Source: Mesorhizobium sp. B2-8-5
GTDB taxonomy: Bacteria; Pseudomonadota; Alphaproteobacteria; Rhizobiales; Rhizobiaceae
NCBI RefSeq assembly: GCF_006440675.2
Contig: NZ_CP083951.1
Coordinates: 2,017,501-2,081,500, forward strand
Direction of reading: 5' to 3'
DNA length: 64,000 nucleotides
Shown here: positions 20,406-28,003 of the stretch, one piece after another
Layout: each line of letters begins with the position of its first letter
Position numbering within the stretch: the first letter of the stretch is position 1
Notes under the pieces: model-generated
Database searches by the model: none
What the model was told of the DNA's origin: nothing
What the model saw: the letters and a program-made list of their open reading frames with translations, nothing else
Program-made: the position numbers and the translations under genes

Positions 20406-21560
20406 ATGGACATCATCTTGCCTGCGGCAAACCGCGGCCGGGTCAGCTACCGGCTCGTCGGCAAACCGATCGAACCGAGCATGGGCGCGCGATTTTCACG
20501 CATCGCCTATGCCGCCGCCCATGTCGTTGCCGATCCCATCGCCATGACCAATCCCTGGTCTCGGCCAGCGGTCGACTGGGACAGGACGATGGCGTTTCGC
20601 CATCATCTGTGGCGGCTCGGCTTCCGCATCGCCGAGGCCATGGACACGTCCCAGCGCGGCATGGGTTTCGACTGGGCGAGCGCGAAGGAACTGATCCGAC
20701 GCTCGATCGCGGAGGCTAAAACGGTGCCGGGCGCCGACCTCGCATCGGGGGCGGGGACAGATCATCTGGCGCCGGCTGCGGCCAAGACGGTCGACGACGT
20801 CATCCGCGCCTATGAAGACCAGTTCGCCTTCATTGAAGGCGAGGGCGGCAAGGCGATCATGATGGCGAGCCGCGCTCTGGCGGCGGTGGCCAAGGGGCCT
20901 GACGATTATGCCCGCGTCTACGACCGCATGCTCTCCCAGGCGTCCGGCAAGGTCATCCTGCATTGGCTGGGCGACATGTTCGATCCAGCGCTTAAGGGCT
21001 ACTGGGGCAGCAACGATTTCGACTCGGCGCTCGACACGGTCGTCGCCATCATCGAGCGGCATGCGGGCAAGGTCGAGGGCATCAAGATATCGCTGCTCGA
21101 TGCCGAGAAGGAAGTGCTGCTGCGCGACCGGCTGCCCGAGGGCGTCGTGATGTTCACGGGCGACGATTTCAATTATCCGGAGCTGATCACGGGGGACGGC
21201 AAGAGGCATTCGCACGCACTGCTCGGCATCTTCGACGCCATCGCACCCGTGGCAAATGCCGCACTGGCGAAGCTGGCAGAAGGCGATAAGACCGGTTACG
21301 ACGCGTTGATGGCGCCGACCGTGCCGCTGTCGCGCAAGATCTTCGAAGCGCCGACCGAATACTACAAGGCCGGCATCGTCTTCATGGCATGGCTGAACGG
21401 GCATCAGGATCATTTCACGATGGTCGGAGGCATGCAGTCGGCGCGCGGCATATGCCATTACGCGGACGTCTTCCGGCTCTCCGACCAGGCCGGCCTGCTG
21501 GCAGACCCCGATCTTGCTACCGCCAGGATGAAGGCACTGCTGGCGACGGCGGGCGTCTGA
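20406..21560 (+). CDS. DUF993 family, dihydrodipicolinate-synthase-like aldolase
   Basis: A 384-residue protein of the DUF993 group, a TIM-barrel family related to class I pyruvate aldolases of the DapA type. EGIKISLLD with Lys227 is positioned like the Schiff-base lysine of DapA, and TGDDFNYPELITG (251-263) corresponds to the following 'GDD' strand-loop. No member function is known to me. It is transcribed away from the catabolic operon under a shared operator pair, so an aldol cleavage or dehydration in the same pathway is a reasonable inference. The ATG at 20406 follows GGGAGAG by a few bases. A short hairpin (21565-21581) follows the stop. Confidence 0.85.
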   Translation: MDIILPAANRGRVSYRLVGKPIEPSMGARFSRIAYAAAHVVADPIAMTNPWSRPAVDWDRTMAFRHHLWRLGFRIAEAMDTSQRGMGFDWASAKELIRRSIAEAKTVPGADLASGAGTDHLAPAAAKTVDDVIRAYEDQFAFIEGEGGKAIMMASRALAAVAKGPDDYARVYDRMLSQASGKVILHWLGDMFDPALKGYWGSNDFDSALDTVVAIIERHAGKVEGIKISLLDAEKEVLLRDRLPEGVVMFTGDDFNYPELITGDGKRHSHALLGIFDAIAPVANAALAKLAEGDKTGYDALMAPTVPLSRKIFEAPTEYYKAGIVFMAWLNGHQDHFTMVGGMQSARGICHYADVFRLSDQAGLLADPDLATARMKALLATAGV

Positions 21561-21564
21561 GCCG

Positions 21565-21583
21565 ATCCCCCGTGAGGGGATTT
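21565..21583 (+). terminator. Weak terminator-like hairpin
   Basis: ATCCCC (21565-21570) pairs with GGGGAT (21576-21581), followed by only TT. Low strength. Confidence 0.35.
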
Positions 21584-21743
21584 GCGTTCCGCCGGCAAAT
21601 CGTATTCGCTTCCCAAATTCAGGATGAGCGCGGCAATGCGGCGATCGCGGCGGCTGCCAAGATCGGCGATCGGTCCGAACGAGACGCGTTCAATCGGCGA
21701 GTTCATGGTGTAGGCCGGCAATCATCAGGGAGAGCGCTTCAGC

Positions 21744-22037
21744 GTGAAGGGATACTGGCTCATCGTCGGAACCGAGATTTCGGACCAGGAGGCGCAGGCC
21801 GAGTACAGCCGCCTCTGGATGCCGATCGGCGAAAAATACCAGGCACGGACGAACACGACAAAGCAGCCGCCGCTGCTCGTCGAGGCGCGCGATGCCAAGC
21901 GCATGGTCCTTGTGGAATTTCCGTCGCTGGAGATCGCCAAGGCCTGTTACGCGGACCCGGATTATGAGGAAGCCATGCGCTTCGCGCTCAAGGCGTCGAA
22001 CCGCGTGCTCGTGATGTTCGAAGGGGATCTCGAGTAG
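21744..22037 (+). CDS. DUF1330 domain protein
   Basis: A 97-residue ferredoxin-like-fold protein. KGYWLIVGTEISDQEAQAEYSRL at the start and VLVEFPSLEIAKACYADPDYEEAMRFALKAS later match DUF1330 (the usual 'F.S...A..w..sp.Y......R...a' pattern). The start is GTG at 21744 with AGGGAG about 12 bases upstream; no ATG fits. Members are of unknown function and resemble small dimeric monooxygenase-like proteins. It could be an accessory of the DUF993 locus, though 183 bases and a weak hairpin separate them. Confidence 0.75.
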   Translation: MKGYWLIVGTEISDQEAQAEYSRLWMPIGEKYQARTNTTKQPPLLVEARDAKRMVLVEFPSLEIAKACYADPDYEEAMRFALKASNRVLVMFEGDLE

Positions 22038-22414
22038 TTGTGCCGCCGGAGTGTTCTCCGCCAGATGGCTTGACTAAGTTATTCGGAAGGCGTGACAAGG
22101 ATTGAACTTGTGACCCCTGCAATGTCAATGCAGTTCGTTCTCTGATTTCATTGCGAAATTGGCCCCAAATGAACGTGAACAGAGCAAAAACATTCGAAAT
22201 ATCTGTGCCGTTCCTGTGCCAGAGAGTGCGATCTTCCCTGTGTGTCAGCCAAAGGAAAAGGTGCCGTTTCGGCGGGCCGGCAAAATACGATACTCAATCG
22301 AGCGGTTATCGAATTCTTCGCCAATAACGGTCATTTGATAGCACGACACATGGTGTTTTGCCGGGGCGCCTCTAGAACACTCGGGATATCTACTTCAACG
22401 AAGGGGCGACAAAG
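22038..22414. other. Intergenic: left edge of the tRNA-bounded segment
   Basis: Contains the partial tRNA-Val copy (22089-22134), then AT-richer DNA with a repeated 'CTGTGCC' (two copies near 22203-22220) and no credible gene. The end of this stretch carries the Shine-Dalgarno sequence of the small secreted protein. Confidence 0.5.
22089..22134 (-). repeat. Partial tRNA-Val 3' copy, att-like direct repeat
   Basis: 46 bases identical to 23687-23732, covering the anticodon 3' half, variable loop, T-arm and most of the acceptor 3' strand of tRNA-Val(GAC). The flanking AAGTTATT..GGAAGG is also shared, but the seven bases ATGGTGG (CCA tail and neighbours) are missing here. The orientation is that of an attachment site left at the far end of an element integrated in a tRNA 3' end. 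Confidence 0.8.
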
Positions 22415-22828
22415 ATGGGCTACCGCGTTACTGCTGTTGGGATCGCGCTTATTTTTTTGGGACTTGGCGGAGGCCAGGCCGCCGCATGGGGGAACTCGAA
22501 AACCCTCGAAAGGACAGCGCTTTCGGGGAAGGAAATCAAAGTCTACGACGGAGCTAGCGTTAACCCCGACTGCTCGAACGCGGGCCCGGTCGATCTGAAG
22601 GCGGTTTCCGGACCGAGTCACGGGAAAATCTCCATCGTCAACGCGAAGACGTTTCCTCACTTCACCAAAAGCAACATTCGATGGAAATGCAATTTCCGTA
22701 AGGTGGACGGCATAAAGGTGCTGTACCGGTCCATGTCAGGGTTCAAAGGCCATGACCAGATCGCCCTGTCGGTACACACATACGATGGCGCATCCTACAG
22801 CATCACGATCAACGTGAAGGTTGAGTAG
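22415..22828 (+). CDS. Small secreted protein of unknown function
   Basis: A 137-residue protein. Residues 1-24 form a signal peptide (hydrophobic LIFLGLGGG ending QAAA before WGNSK). The mature part has two Cys (NPDCSNAG and RWKCNFRK) that could form a disulfide, SHGKISIVNAK, VLYRSMSGFKGHDQIALSV and a final beta-like SYSITINVKVE, suggesting a small all-beta domain of the Ig/cadherin-like sort. A purine-rich GAAGGGGCGAC precedes the ATG. It is the only clear gene inside the segment bounded by tRNA-Val repeats, so it is probably acquired cargo. I do not recognise a named family. Confidence 0.7.
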   Translation: MGYRVTAVGIALIFLGLGGGQAAAWGNSKTLERTALSGKEIKVYDGASVNPDCSNAGPVDLKAVSGPSHGKISIVNAKTFPHFTKSNIRWKCNFRKVDGIKVLYRSMSGFKGHDQIALSVHTYDGASYSITINVKVE

Positions 22829-23681
22829 CGCAATTCGCGTTCCCTCGGAGGGCACCACGGCCACCACCCGCCCGTTCACCATCGCCGCGGACGCACCTTG
22901 AACGCTATCGATCCCGTCTCAACCTACATCGCCGCCATCGGCGCCGTGATGCTCGCCATCGCAGTTTGGCGCTACCGGCAGCGCGATTATGATCGGGATG
23001 GCAGCAAACGCTCTCATGGCCGTGCTGCTCTTGCCGCCTTAGTTCAGACGAGCCCTGTCATATGATTGAGCAACATTGCGCAAGCCGCGTATCCGGCCAA
23101 CGAAACCAGTGGAAAGGCATAGAAATCTATATCAATGCATGGATGCTAATTTAGCCTTCTCTTTGGCCGACTCACCCTTACCGAGTCGGTTGGGCCCGGC
23201 GGTTCAACCCAACGCAAACCCCAACGCGGAACTGTCGGGCCGCTCTATGGGGAAGGCGTCCAGCTCTTGCGCTGCTCCGACGCGCTGGCGCCCTTCGTTG
23301 CCGACAAGGCGCCCAGGCTGAATTAGCTGGCCAGACATACGAACCCGGCCTGCGGGAAGTCGGGGGACTAGGGCAGACAGGCCGGGCCCTTACCCCGGAT
23401 TGCTGCGCGGGGCAGGCGAATATTATGCGCCAATTGGCAGGTTTCTGCATCAATGATTTTAGTGACAACTAATGAAATTAGGCCGCGCAACAAAAATCCC
23501 GCCGACAGAGGCCTACGGGCTGTTCAGCGAGGGGAATCCATCGCAGCACGGCTGCGTGCACTTTCACAAATATTAAGACGCCGCCTGCTCACGTCGCCAC
23601 CGGGCGCGACCAGTGGCTGCAATGCTCCTAGCCGGTGTGCTCGGGGTCTAGTGGCGGAGATCGGCGAAGTTATTGGAAGGA
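22829..23681. other. Intergenic, mostly non-coding remnant DNA
   Basis: 853 bases between the secreted protein and tRNA-Val. I see no gene with convincing codon use. One TTG-initiated frame at 22898-23065 encodes 55 residues beginning LNAIDPVSTYIAAIGAVMLA, a possible single membrane helix, without a good ribosome site. The rest looks like degraded DNA and contains no recognisable integrase. Confidence 0.45.
22898..23065 (+). CDS. Possible 55-residue single-helix membrane peptide (doubtful)
   Basis: TTG start, a hydrophobic stretch (STYIAAIGAVMLAIAVW) followed by a basic tail (RYRQRDYDRDGSKR), which fits a small inner-membrane peptide. No Shine-Dalgarno sequence is evident, and the C-terminal half looks random. 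It may be a gene remnant. Confidence 0.2.
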   Translation: MNAIDPVSTYIAAIGAVMLAIAVWRYRQRDYDRDGSKRSHGRAALAALVQTSPVI

Positions 23682-23756
23682 TGGTGGGCGTGACAAGGAT
23701 TGAACTTGTGACCCCTGCAATGTCAATGCAGTGCTCTCCCGCTGAGCTACACGCCC
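23682..23756 (-). tRNA. tRNA-Val(GAC)
   Basis: On the minus strand: acceptor GGGCGTG/CACGCCC, D-arm GCTCAGCGGGAGAGC, anticodon stem CTGCA/TGCAG with loop TTGACAT (anticodon GAC), T-arm ACAAG-TTCAATC-CTTGT, discriminator A and an encoded CCA. All stems pair fully. It is the intact target whose 3' portion is repeated at 22089-22134. Confidence 0.97.
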
Positions 23757-23883
23757 ATCCGAAGCCGCGCATACACCACTTTTGATCCGGCGCGTCAATA
23801 GCGGGAATGTGGAAAGACGGCTTCCGTTTGTCGCATCGGCGAAGCGCCCGCCGATGGGGCCTCAATGCGAACCAGAAGACGGC

Positions 23884-24249
23884 TCAGGCCGCCTGCAGCA
23901 TCTTCTCGACCTCGTTGACGAGATCGCGCAGATGGAAGGGCTTCGACAGCACCTTGGCGTCCTTGGGTGCCTTGGAATCGGGATTGAGCGCGACCGCGGC
24001 AAAGCCGGTGATGAACATCACCTTGAGGTCCGGATCGATCTCGGTGGCGCGGCGGGCGAGCTCGATGCCATCCATCTCCGGCATGACGATGTCGGTCAGG
24101 AGCAGCGAAAAAGGTTCCTCGCGCAGCCGCTCATAGGCGCTGGCGCCATTGTCGAAATCGCTTACCTGGTAGCCGGCGCGCTCCAGCGCCTTGACGAGGA
24201 AGCGGCGCATATCGTCATCGTCTTCCGCCAGCAGAATGCGTGCCATCAT
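23884..24249 (-). CDS. cpdR: Single-domain response regulator CpdR
   Basis: A 121-residue receiver domain without output module. RILLAEDDDDMRRFLVKALERAGY contains the acidic pocket, LLLTDIVMPEMDG the phospho-accepting Asp53, and VLSKPFHLRDLVNEVEKML the conserved Lys. Length and sequence match CpdR, which in Caulobacter, Sinorhizobium and Brucella delivers CtrA and other proteins to ClpXP depending on phosphorylation by the CckA-ChpT relay. Two adjacent ATG codons are possible starts. A TTAACCAT octamer, a CtrA half-site form, lies 47 bases upstream. Confidence 0.9.
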   Translation of the reverse strand: MMARILLAEDDDDMRRFLVKALERAGYQVSDFDNGASAYERLREEPFSLLLTDIVMPEMDGIELARRATEIDPDLKVMFITGFAAVALNPDSKAPKDAKVLSKPFHLRDLVNEVEKMLQAA

Positions 24250-24295
24250 ATCCCGTCCGAATCACCCGCCCCAAGCCTGCCGCCGGGCAAGACCG

Positions 24296-24303
24296 TTAAC
24301 CAT
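24296..24303. promoter_or_regulatory. CtrA-type half-site TTAACCAT upstream of cpdR
   Basis: Exact octamer 47 bp upstream of the cpdR start codon. Same octamer at 44454-44461 and 60527-60534, each also in a promoter region. Confidence 0.45.
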
Positions 24304-24410
24304 CCTGTATATGCGGTCGCGCCGGTAAACATCAAGTGAATGAAGGGCATCCGACATCCGGCTCGAGGCGCGGTTTCACCGCCTGAAATGCTGGACATGC
24401 CGGGCGCAAG

Positions 24411-25352
24411 ATGGCAATTTCATGCCATGATGCAGTGCTGTTTCCTGGTTCATACAAATTGAAGACGGCAGCCGAGGATTTTTCGGTCGTTCCACCCTTC
24501 GAAATCCGATCGGGCGCCGAACAGCGCGTGCCTTTCCTGTTCAACTCACCGCATAGCGGCCGCCACTATCCGGAGCGCTTCCTGGCCATGGCGCGGCTCG
24601 ACCGCAACGCCATTCGCCGGTCGGAGGACTGCTATGTCGAGGAGCTCTTCGGCGGCGCCGTGGCGCTCGGCGCGCCGTTGCTGGCCGCCAATTTTCCGCG
24701 TGCCTATCTCGACGTCAACCGCGAGCCCTGGGAACTCGATCCGCGCATGTTCGCGGAGCCAATGCCGTCCTTCTGCAACATCCGCTCGGCGCGTGTCGCC
24801 GGCGGGCTCGGCACGGTGCCGAAACTGGTCGGCGAGGGGCTCGATATCTATCCCGGCCGGCTGCCGCTGGCCGAGGCGGTGGGACGCGTCGAAGCGGTGT
24901 ACAAGCCCTATCACGAGACGCTTAAGCGGCTCCTGACCAGGACGCATGCCAGGTTCGGCTATGCCGTGCTGATCGATTGCCATTCGATGCCGGCCAGCAT
25001 CCGCGTCGGCGACAATGGTGTGCGGCCCGACTTCATCATCGGCGACCGGTTCGGCATTTCAGCATCGCCGGCGCTCACCGAGATGGCCATCAGCCTGCTT
25101 GTCGACATGGGCTACACGGTCGCGCACAACAAGCCTTATGCCGGAGGCTTCATCACCGAGCATTATGGCAGGCCGGCAAGGCATCTGCATGCGCTGCAGA
25201 TCGAGGTCAATCGCGGGCTTTACATGGACGAGCGGACGTTCCAGAAATCGGCCAGCTTCGACGCTTTGGCCTGCAACCTGACCCGCTTCTCGGCCGATTT
25301 GATGTCGATGCCCGACCATCATTTCGTCGATTTGCCGCTCGCGGCGGAATGA
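24411..25352 (+). CDS. N-formylglutamate amidohydrolase family protein
   Basis: A 313-residue zinc-dependent amidohydrolase family member. FLFNSPHSGRHYP with metal-binding His, RRSEDCYVEELF, FPRAYLDVNREPWELDP and LIDCHSMP (Asp/His) are the conserved blocks, followed by FITEHYGRPARHLHALQIEVNRGLYMD. It would release formate from N-formyl-L-glutamate, the last step of one histidine degradation route, but no other hut genes are nearby. The first 25 residues (MAISCHDAVLFPGSYKLK) look non-conserved, so a later start is possible. It diverges from cpdR, an arrangement I recall from other Rhizobiales. Confidence 0.85.
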   Translation: MAISCHDAVLFPGSYKLKTAAEDFSVVPPFEIRSGAEQRVPFLFNSPHSGRHYPERFLAMARLDRNAIRRSEDCYVEELFGGAVALGAPLLAANFPRAYLDVNREPWELDPRMFAEPMPSFCNIRSARVAGGLGTVPKLVGEGLDIYPGRLPLAEAVGRVEAVYKPYHETLKRLLTRTHARFGYAVLIDCHSMPASIRVGDNGVRPDFIIGDRFGISASPALTEMAISLLVDMGYTVAHNKPYAGGFITEHYGRPARHLHALQIEVNRGLYMDERTFQKSASFDALACNLTRFSADLMSMPDHHFVDLPLAAE

Positions 25353-25708
25353 CGGCGCGGTCGGCGCGCCGGGTTCTTATAAACGCAATTCCGGACGGAA
25401 AACCGCTTCACACTTTTCCTGGAATTGCTCGAAAAAAAGACCGCATCGTTTTCACGACACGGTCGAAGTCTAGGGAGGAAACGCCCAAGGAGGGCATGGA
25501 CAGGAAAACCTGTCCGATGACAAAATTATTGTGCGCCGCACAAATGTCAATCGACAGCAGGCTTTTTTAATTCAATATGATGTGGAAATTCCGCTTCGGC
25601 GGCTCAGATGTGACATTCGGGCAACAGAAAACGGGCATCTGGCCGGTCTTCAGCGCGGCTGTTCCGTGAGAAAGAGCGGCTGGCAAAGGCCGCGATGGGG
25701 AGAGCGAC
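25353..25708. other. Intergenic with REP-like palindrome and a short hairpin
   Basis: Holds the palindrome 25384-25428, a perfect hairpin GGACAGG-AAAA-CCTGTCC (25498-25515), and an AT-rich patch with TTATTGTGCGCCGCACAAATGT that may contain the hisN promoter. No gene seen. Confidence 0.5.
25384..25428. repeat. REP-like palindrome, GCAATTCC arm type
   Basis: GCAATTCC (25385-25392) and GGAATTGC (25421-25428) around GGACGGAAAACCGCTTCACA and CTTTTCCT. Nearly identical to 27724-27768. Confidence 0.85.
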
Positions 25709-26482
25709 TTGGATATCAGCACCGATTTCATGCGGCGCATCGCGCATGCCGCCGCCGCCGAAACCTTGCCGCGCTTCCGCAGCCAGGGGGTGGTCACCAA
25801 CAAGCTTGCGGGAAGCTTCGATCCGGTGACGGAGGCCGATCGCGAGGCGGAGCGCGCGATCCGGGCGCTGATTTCCGCCGAATATCCCGAGCACGGCATT
25901 CTCGGCGAGGAACATGGCAGCCAGAACCTCACCAGCCGGCATGTCTGGGTGATCGACCCGATCGACGGCACCCGCGCCTTCATTTCCGGCGTCCCGGTGT
26001 GGGGAACGTTGGTCGGGTTCACCGTCGACGGCGACGCGGTCGCCGGCATGATGTCGCAACCTTTCACCGGCGAGCTGTTCTACGCCAACGCTTCCGGCTC
26101 GCACTACGAGGGACCGGGCGGCCCGCGCAGGCTCGCGACCCGCAAGACGACCGACCTTGCGCAAGCGACGCTGTTCACGACCACGCCGGCCCTGTTCAAG
26201 GGCGATGCGCGCAAGCGTTACGACCAGTTCGAGACAAAGGTGCAACTCGCCCGCTACGGCACCGACTGCTACGCCTTCGCCATGCTGGCCGCGGGCAGCG
26301 TCGACATCGTCGCCGACCCGGGCCTGAAGCCCTACGACATCGTGGCGCTGATCCCGATCATTGAGAAGGCCGGCGGCGTCATCACCACTTTCGAAGGCGG
26401 ACCGGCGGAAAAGGGCGGCGACGTATTGGCAGCGGCGACGCCCGAGCTTCACGCTGCGGCGATGGCGGCGCTGCGCGGCTGA
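25709..26482 (+). CDS. hisN: Histidinol-phosphatase, inositol monophosphatase family
   Basis: A 257-residue magnesium-dependent phosphatase. The IMPase motifs are all present: GEEHG (66-70) with the metal Glu, WVIDPIDGTRAF (80-91) with Asp83 and Asp86, and a C-terminal VADPGLKPYDIVALIPIIEKAGG with the third Asp. 'DPIDGTRAFISGVPVWGTLV' is the form seen in HisN, which removes phosphate from L-histidinol phosphate, rather than SuhB. The start is TTG at 25709, six bases after GGGGAGA; the protein begins cleanly there and no ATG fits. A general IMPase role cannot be excluded. Confidence 0.85.
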   Translation: MDISTDFMRRIAHAAAAETLPRFRSQGVVTNKLAGSFDPVTEADREAERAIRALISAEYPEHGILGEEHGSQNLTSRHVWVIDPIDGTRAFISGVPVWGTLVGFTVDGDAVAGMMSQPFTGELFYANASGSHYEGPGGPRRLATRKTTDLAQATLFTTTPALFKGDARKRYDQFETKVQLARYGTDCYAFAMLAAGSVDIVADPGLKPYDIVALIPIIEKAGGVITTFEGGPAEKGGDVLAAATPELHAAAMAALRG

Positions 26483-26527
26483 TGCGCCAAGCGGCAAGGG
26501 CTGGTCGCCGCAGGATTTCGATCGCGC

Positions 26528-27484
26528 TCAGGGAGCGTCGCCGGTGCCCGGAATGAAGGCGTCGAAAGCGGCCAGGAGCTGCTCGCGGTAGATGTCCTTC
26601 TCCTGCAGGATTTCGTGCTCGGCGCCGTCGATCATCAACAGCGAGCCGACGCGCAGTTTCCTGGCATAGGCTTCCACCGCCCTCGTCGAGACCACCCGGT
26701 CGGCGCCGGCGGCGACGATCAGCATCGGCACCTTCACCCTGGCCATGAAATCCGGATCGCTGACGGCTTCCGCGGCGGCAGCGGCGGCCTTCAGCCAGCG
26801 GATCGTCGGGCCGCCGAGCGCGAGCTGCGGCCAGGCCTCGTAGATCCCGACATTGCGTCGGTAGCGCCCGGGATCCGAGGTCACCTTGTTCATTTCGAAA
26901 GGCGGCGGCACTTTCGGCCGCGGACCGAGCGCGGCATAGAGCCAGCCGAGACCCAGCGCGCAGAAGACCGCGCAGACGCGCCGCACCGTGCTTATCGAAA
27001 CCGGCAGGTCGGGCACCGCGAGGAACGGCGTCAGCAGCACCATGCGGCGCACGCGGTTGACCATCGATGGCGAGGCAAGCAGCGCAATCACCGCGCCCGT
27101 GGAGTGGGCGAGGATGTAATAGGGACCACGGCAGTCAGGCAGCACGATCTCCTCGAAAAATTGCTCGAGGTCGCGCGTATAGTCGCGAAAGCTGCGGACA
27201 TAGCCGCGCTGGCGGTCGCGCAGCAGGCGGCTGGAATCGCCCTGGCCGCGCCAGTCGAGGACAGCGACGCTGAAGCCGCGATCGGCGAGATCGCGAATGG
27301 TCTCGAAATATTTCTCGATGCATTCGTTGCGCCCCGTCAGCAGAACCACCGTGCCCTGCAGCGGGCGGCTGACAGCGGCAAAGACGCCGTAGCGGATCTT
27401 CTTGCCGTCTCGCGTGGTGAAGAAGCCGCCTGCGGCATTCTGCGGCGCGGGATTGTCTTCGGTGCGATGGAAAAGATCCGTCAT
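26528..27484 (-). CDS. Alpha/beta hydrolase, lysophospholipase-like
   Basis: A 318-residue alpha/beta-hydrolase. The N-terminal FFTTRDGKKIRYGVF, VLLTGRNECIEKYFETIRDLADRGFSV and LDWRGQGDSSR match the PldB/monoglyceride-lipase branch. The nucleophile is Ser128 in ILAHSTGA, a slightly unusual elbow (AHSTG in place of GHSMG). Near the C-terminus VAAGADRVVSTRAVE supplies the Asp region and DGAEHEILQE the His. No signal peptide. Probably hydrolyses lysolipids or small esters. It is convergent with hisN (45 bases) and not obviously in an operon. Confidence 0.82.
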   Translation of the reverse strand: MTDLFHRTEDNPAPQNAAGGFFTTRDGKKIRYGVFAAVSRPLQGTVVLLTGRNECIEKYFETIRDLADRGFSVAVLDWRGQGDSSRLLRDRQRGYVRSFRDYTRDLEQFFEEIVLPDCRGPYYILAHSTGAVIALLASPSMVNRVRRMVLLTPFLAVPDLPVSISTVRRVCAVFCALGLGWLYAALGPRPKVPPPFEMNKVTSDPGRYRRNVGIYEAWPQLALGGPTIRWLKAAAAAAEAVSDPDFMARVKVPMLIVAAGADRVVSTRAVEAYARKLRVGSLLMIDGAEHEILQEKDIYREQLLAAFDAFIPGTGDAP

Positions 27485-27869
27485 TCGGCGCGTCGATGGT
27501 TGCTCTTTTGCCCGGACGGGCGAGGCGTCGGCATGGTGATAGACGGCCAGGCGGCAAAAGCAAAGGCGTTGCGAGGATTTACGCGGCTGCCAGCGCAGGG
27601 GGAAGGCCGGAAGTGCCTGCGGCGCACTTCCGGCCTCTGTCGATCCGGGAGGAAGGGACGTTGCACCCGGTTCGGCCTCGTCGCGGCGCAGGGAAAGAGG
27701 CGCCGCTTGTCTCTGTGTCTTGACGCAATTCCGGACGGAAAACCGCTTCGCACTTCTCCTGGAATTGCTCGAACGTGACCAAGCCTAGCGCTGCATGACT
27801 GAACGGATGCCGAAGCGGTGGTTCATCCACCGTTCATGAACGTGGCCGCATTGCGACCGCGAAGAAAAC
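27485..27869. other. Intergenic upstream of hsp20
   Basis: Contains the palindrome 27724-27768 and a loose inverted pair at 27600-27640 (GGAAGTGCC / GGCGCACTTCC) near its start. No gene seen; the right end leads into the heat-shock promoter. Confidence 0.45.
27724..27768. repeat. REP-like palindrome, GCAATTCC arm type
   Basis: GCAATTCC (27725-27732) and GGAATTGC (27761-27768). Differs from the copy at 25384 by two substitutions in the core. Confidence 0.85.
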
Positions 27870-27898
27870 CTTGAAATGGCTTTTTGAGCTTCCCAAAT
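27870..27898 (+). promoter_or_regulatory. RpoH (sigma-32) heat-shock promoter
   Basis: CTTGAAA (27870-27876), a 15-bp spacer and CCCAAAT (27892-27898) match the sigma-32 consensus CTTGAAA / CCCCATNT closely. Predicted start of transcription is near 27905, giving a leader of about 100 nt. Confidence 0.75.
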
Positions 27899-27904
27899 GA
27901 AGGT

Positions 27905-28003
27905 TGTGGCCGCCGATGTCGGGGCCGCTGGCCCATCCGGAACGCCTTTCGAGGGTTTCGCACCGGTCACACGCAAACCATGTTGCTCAAAAGGAGAACA
28001 CCT
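27905..28003 (+). promoter_or_regulatory. ROSE-like RNA thermometer in the hsp20 leader
   Basis: The ribosome site is sequestered by a hairpin: UGUU (27981-27984) with AACA (27997-28000), a single bulged G at 27985, then CUC (27986-27988) with GAG (27994-27996), loop AAAAG. The G opposite the AGGAG site and the UUGCU block are hallmarks of ROSE elements of rhizobial small heat-shock genes. Upstream GGCCGC / GCGGCC-type stems fill the rest of the leader. Confidence 0.75.

Noticed and set aside
21590..21721. Minus-strand stretch reading SPIERVSFGPIADLGSRRDRR and onward, looking like a gene piece
   Set aside because: Reads somewhat like real protein but is short, has no start signal and continues into the DUF993 gene antisense; could be a remnant but cannot be supported.
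22089..23681. Possible integrase or recombinase in the tRNA-bounded segment
   Set aside because: No frame in the segment shows the R-H-R-Y tyrosine recombinase pattern or serine-recombinase features.
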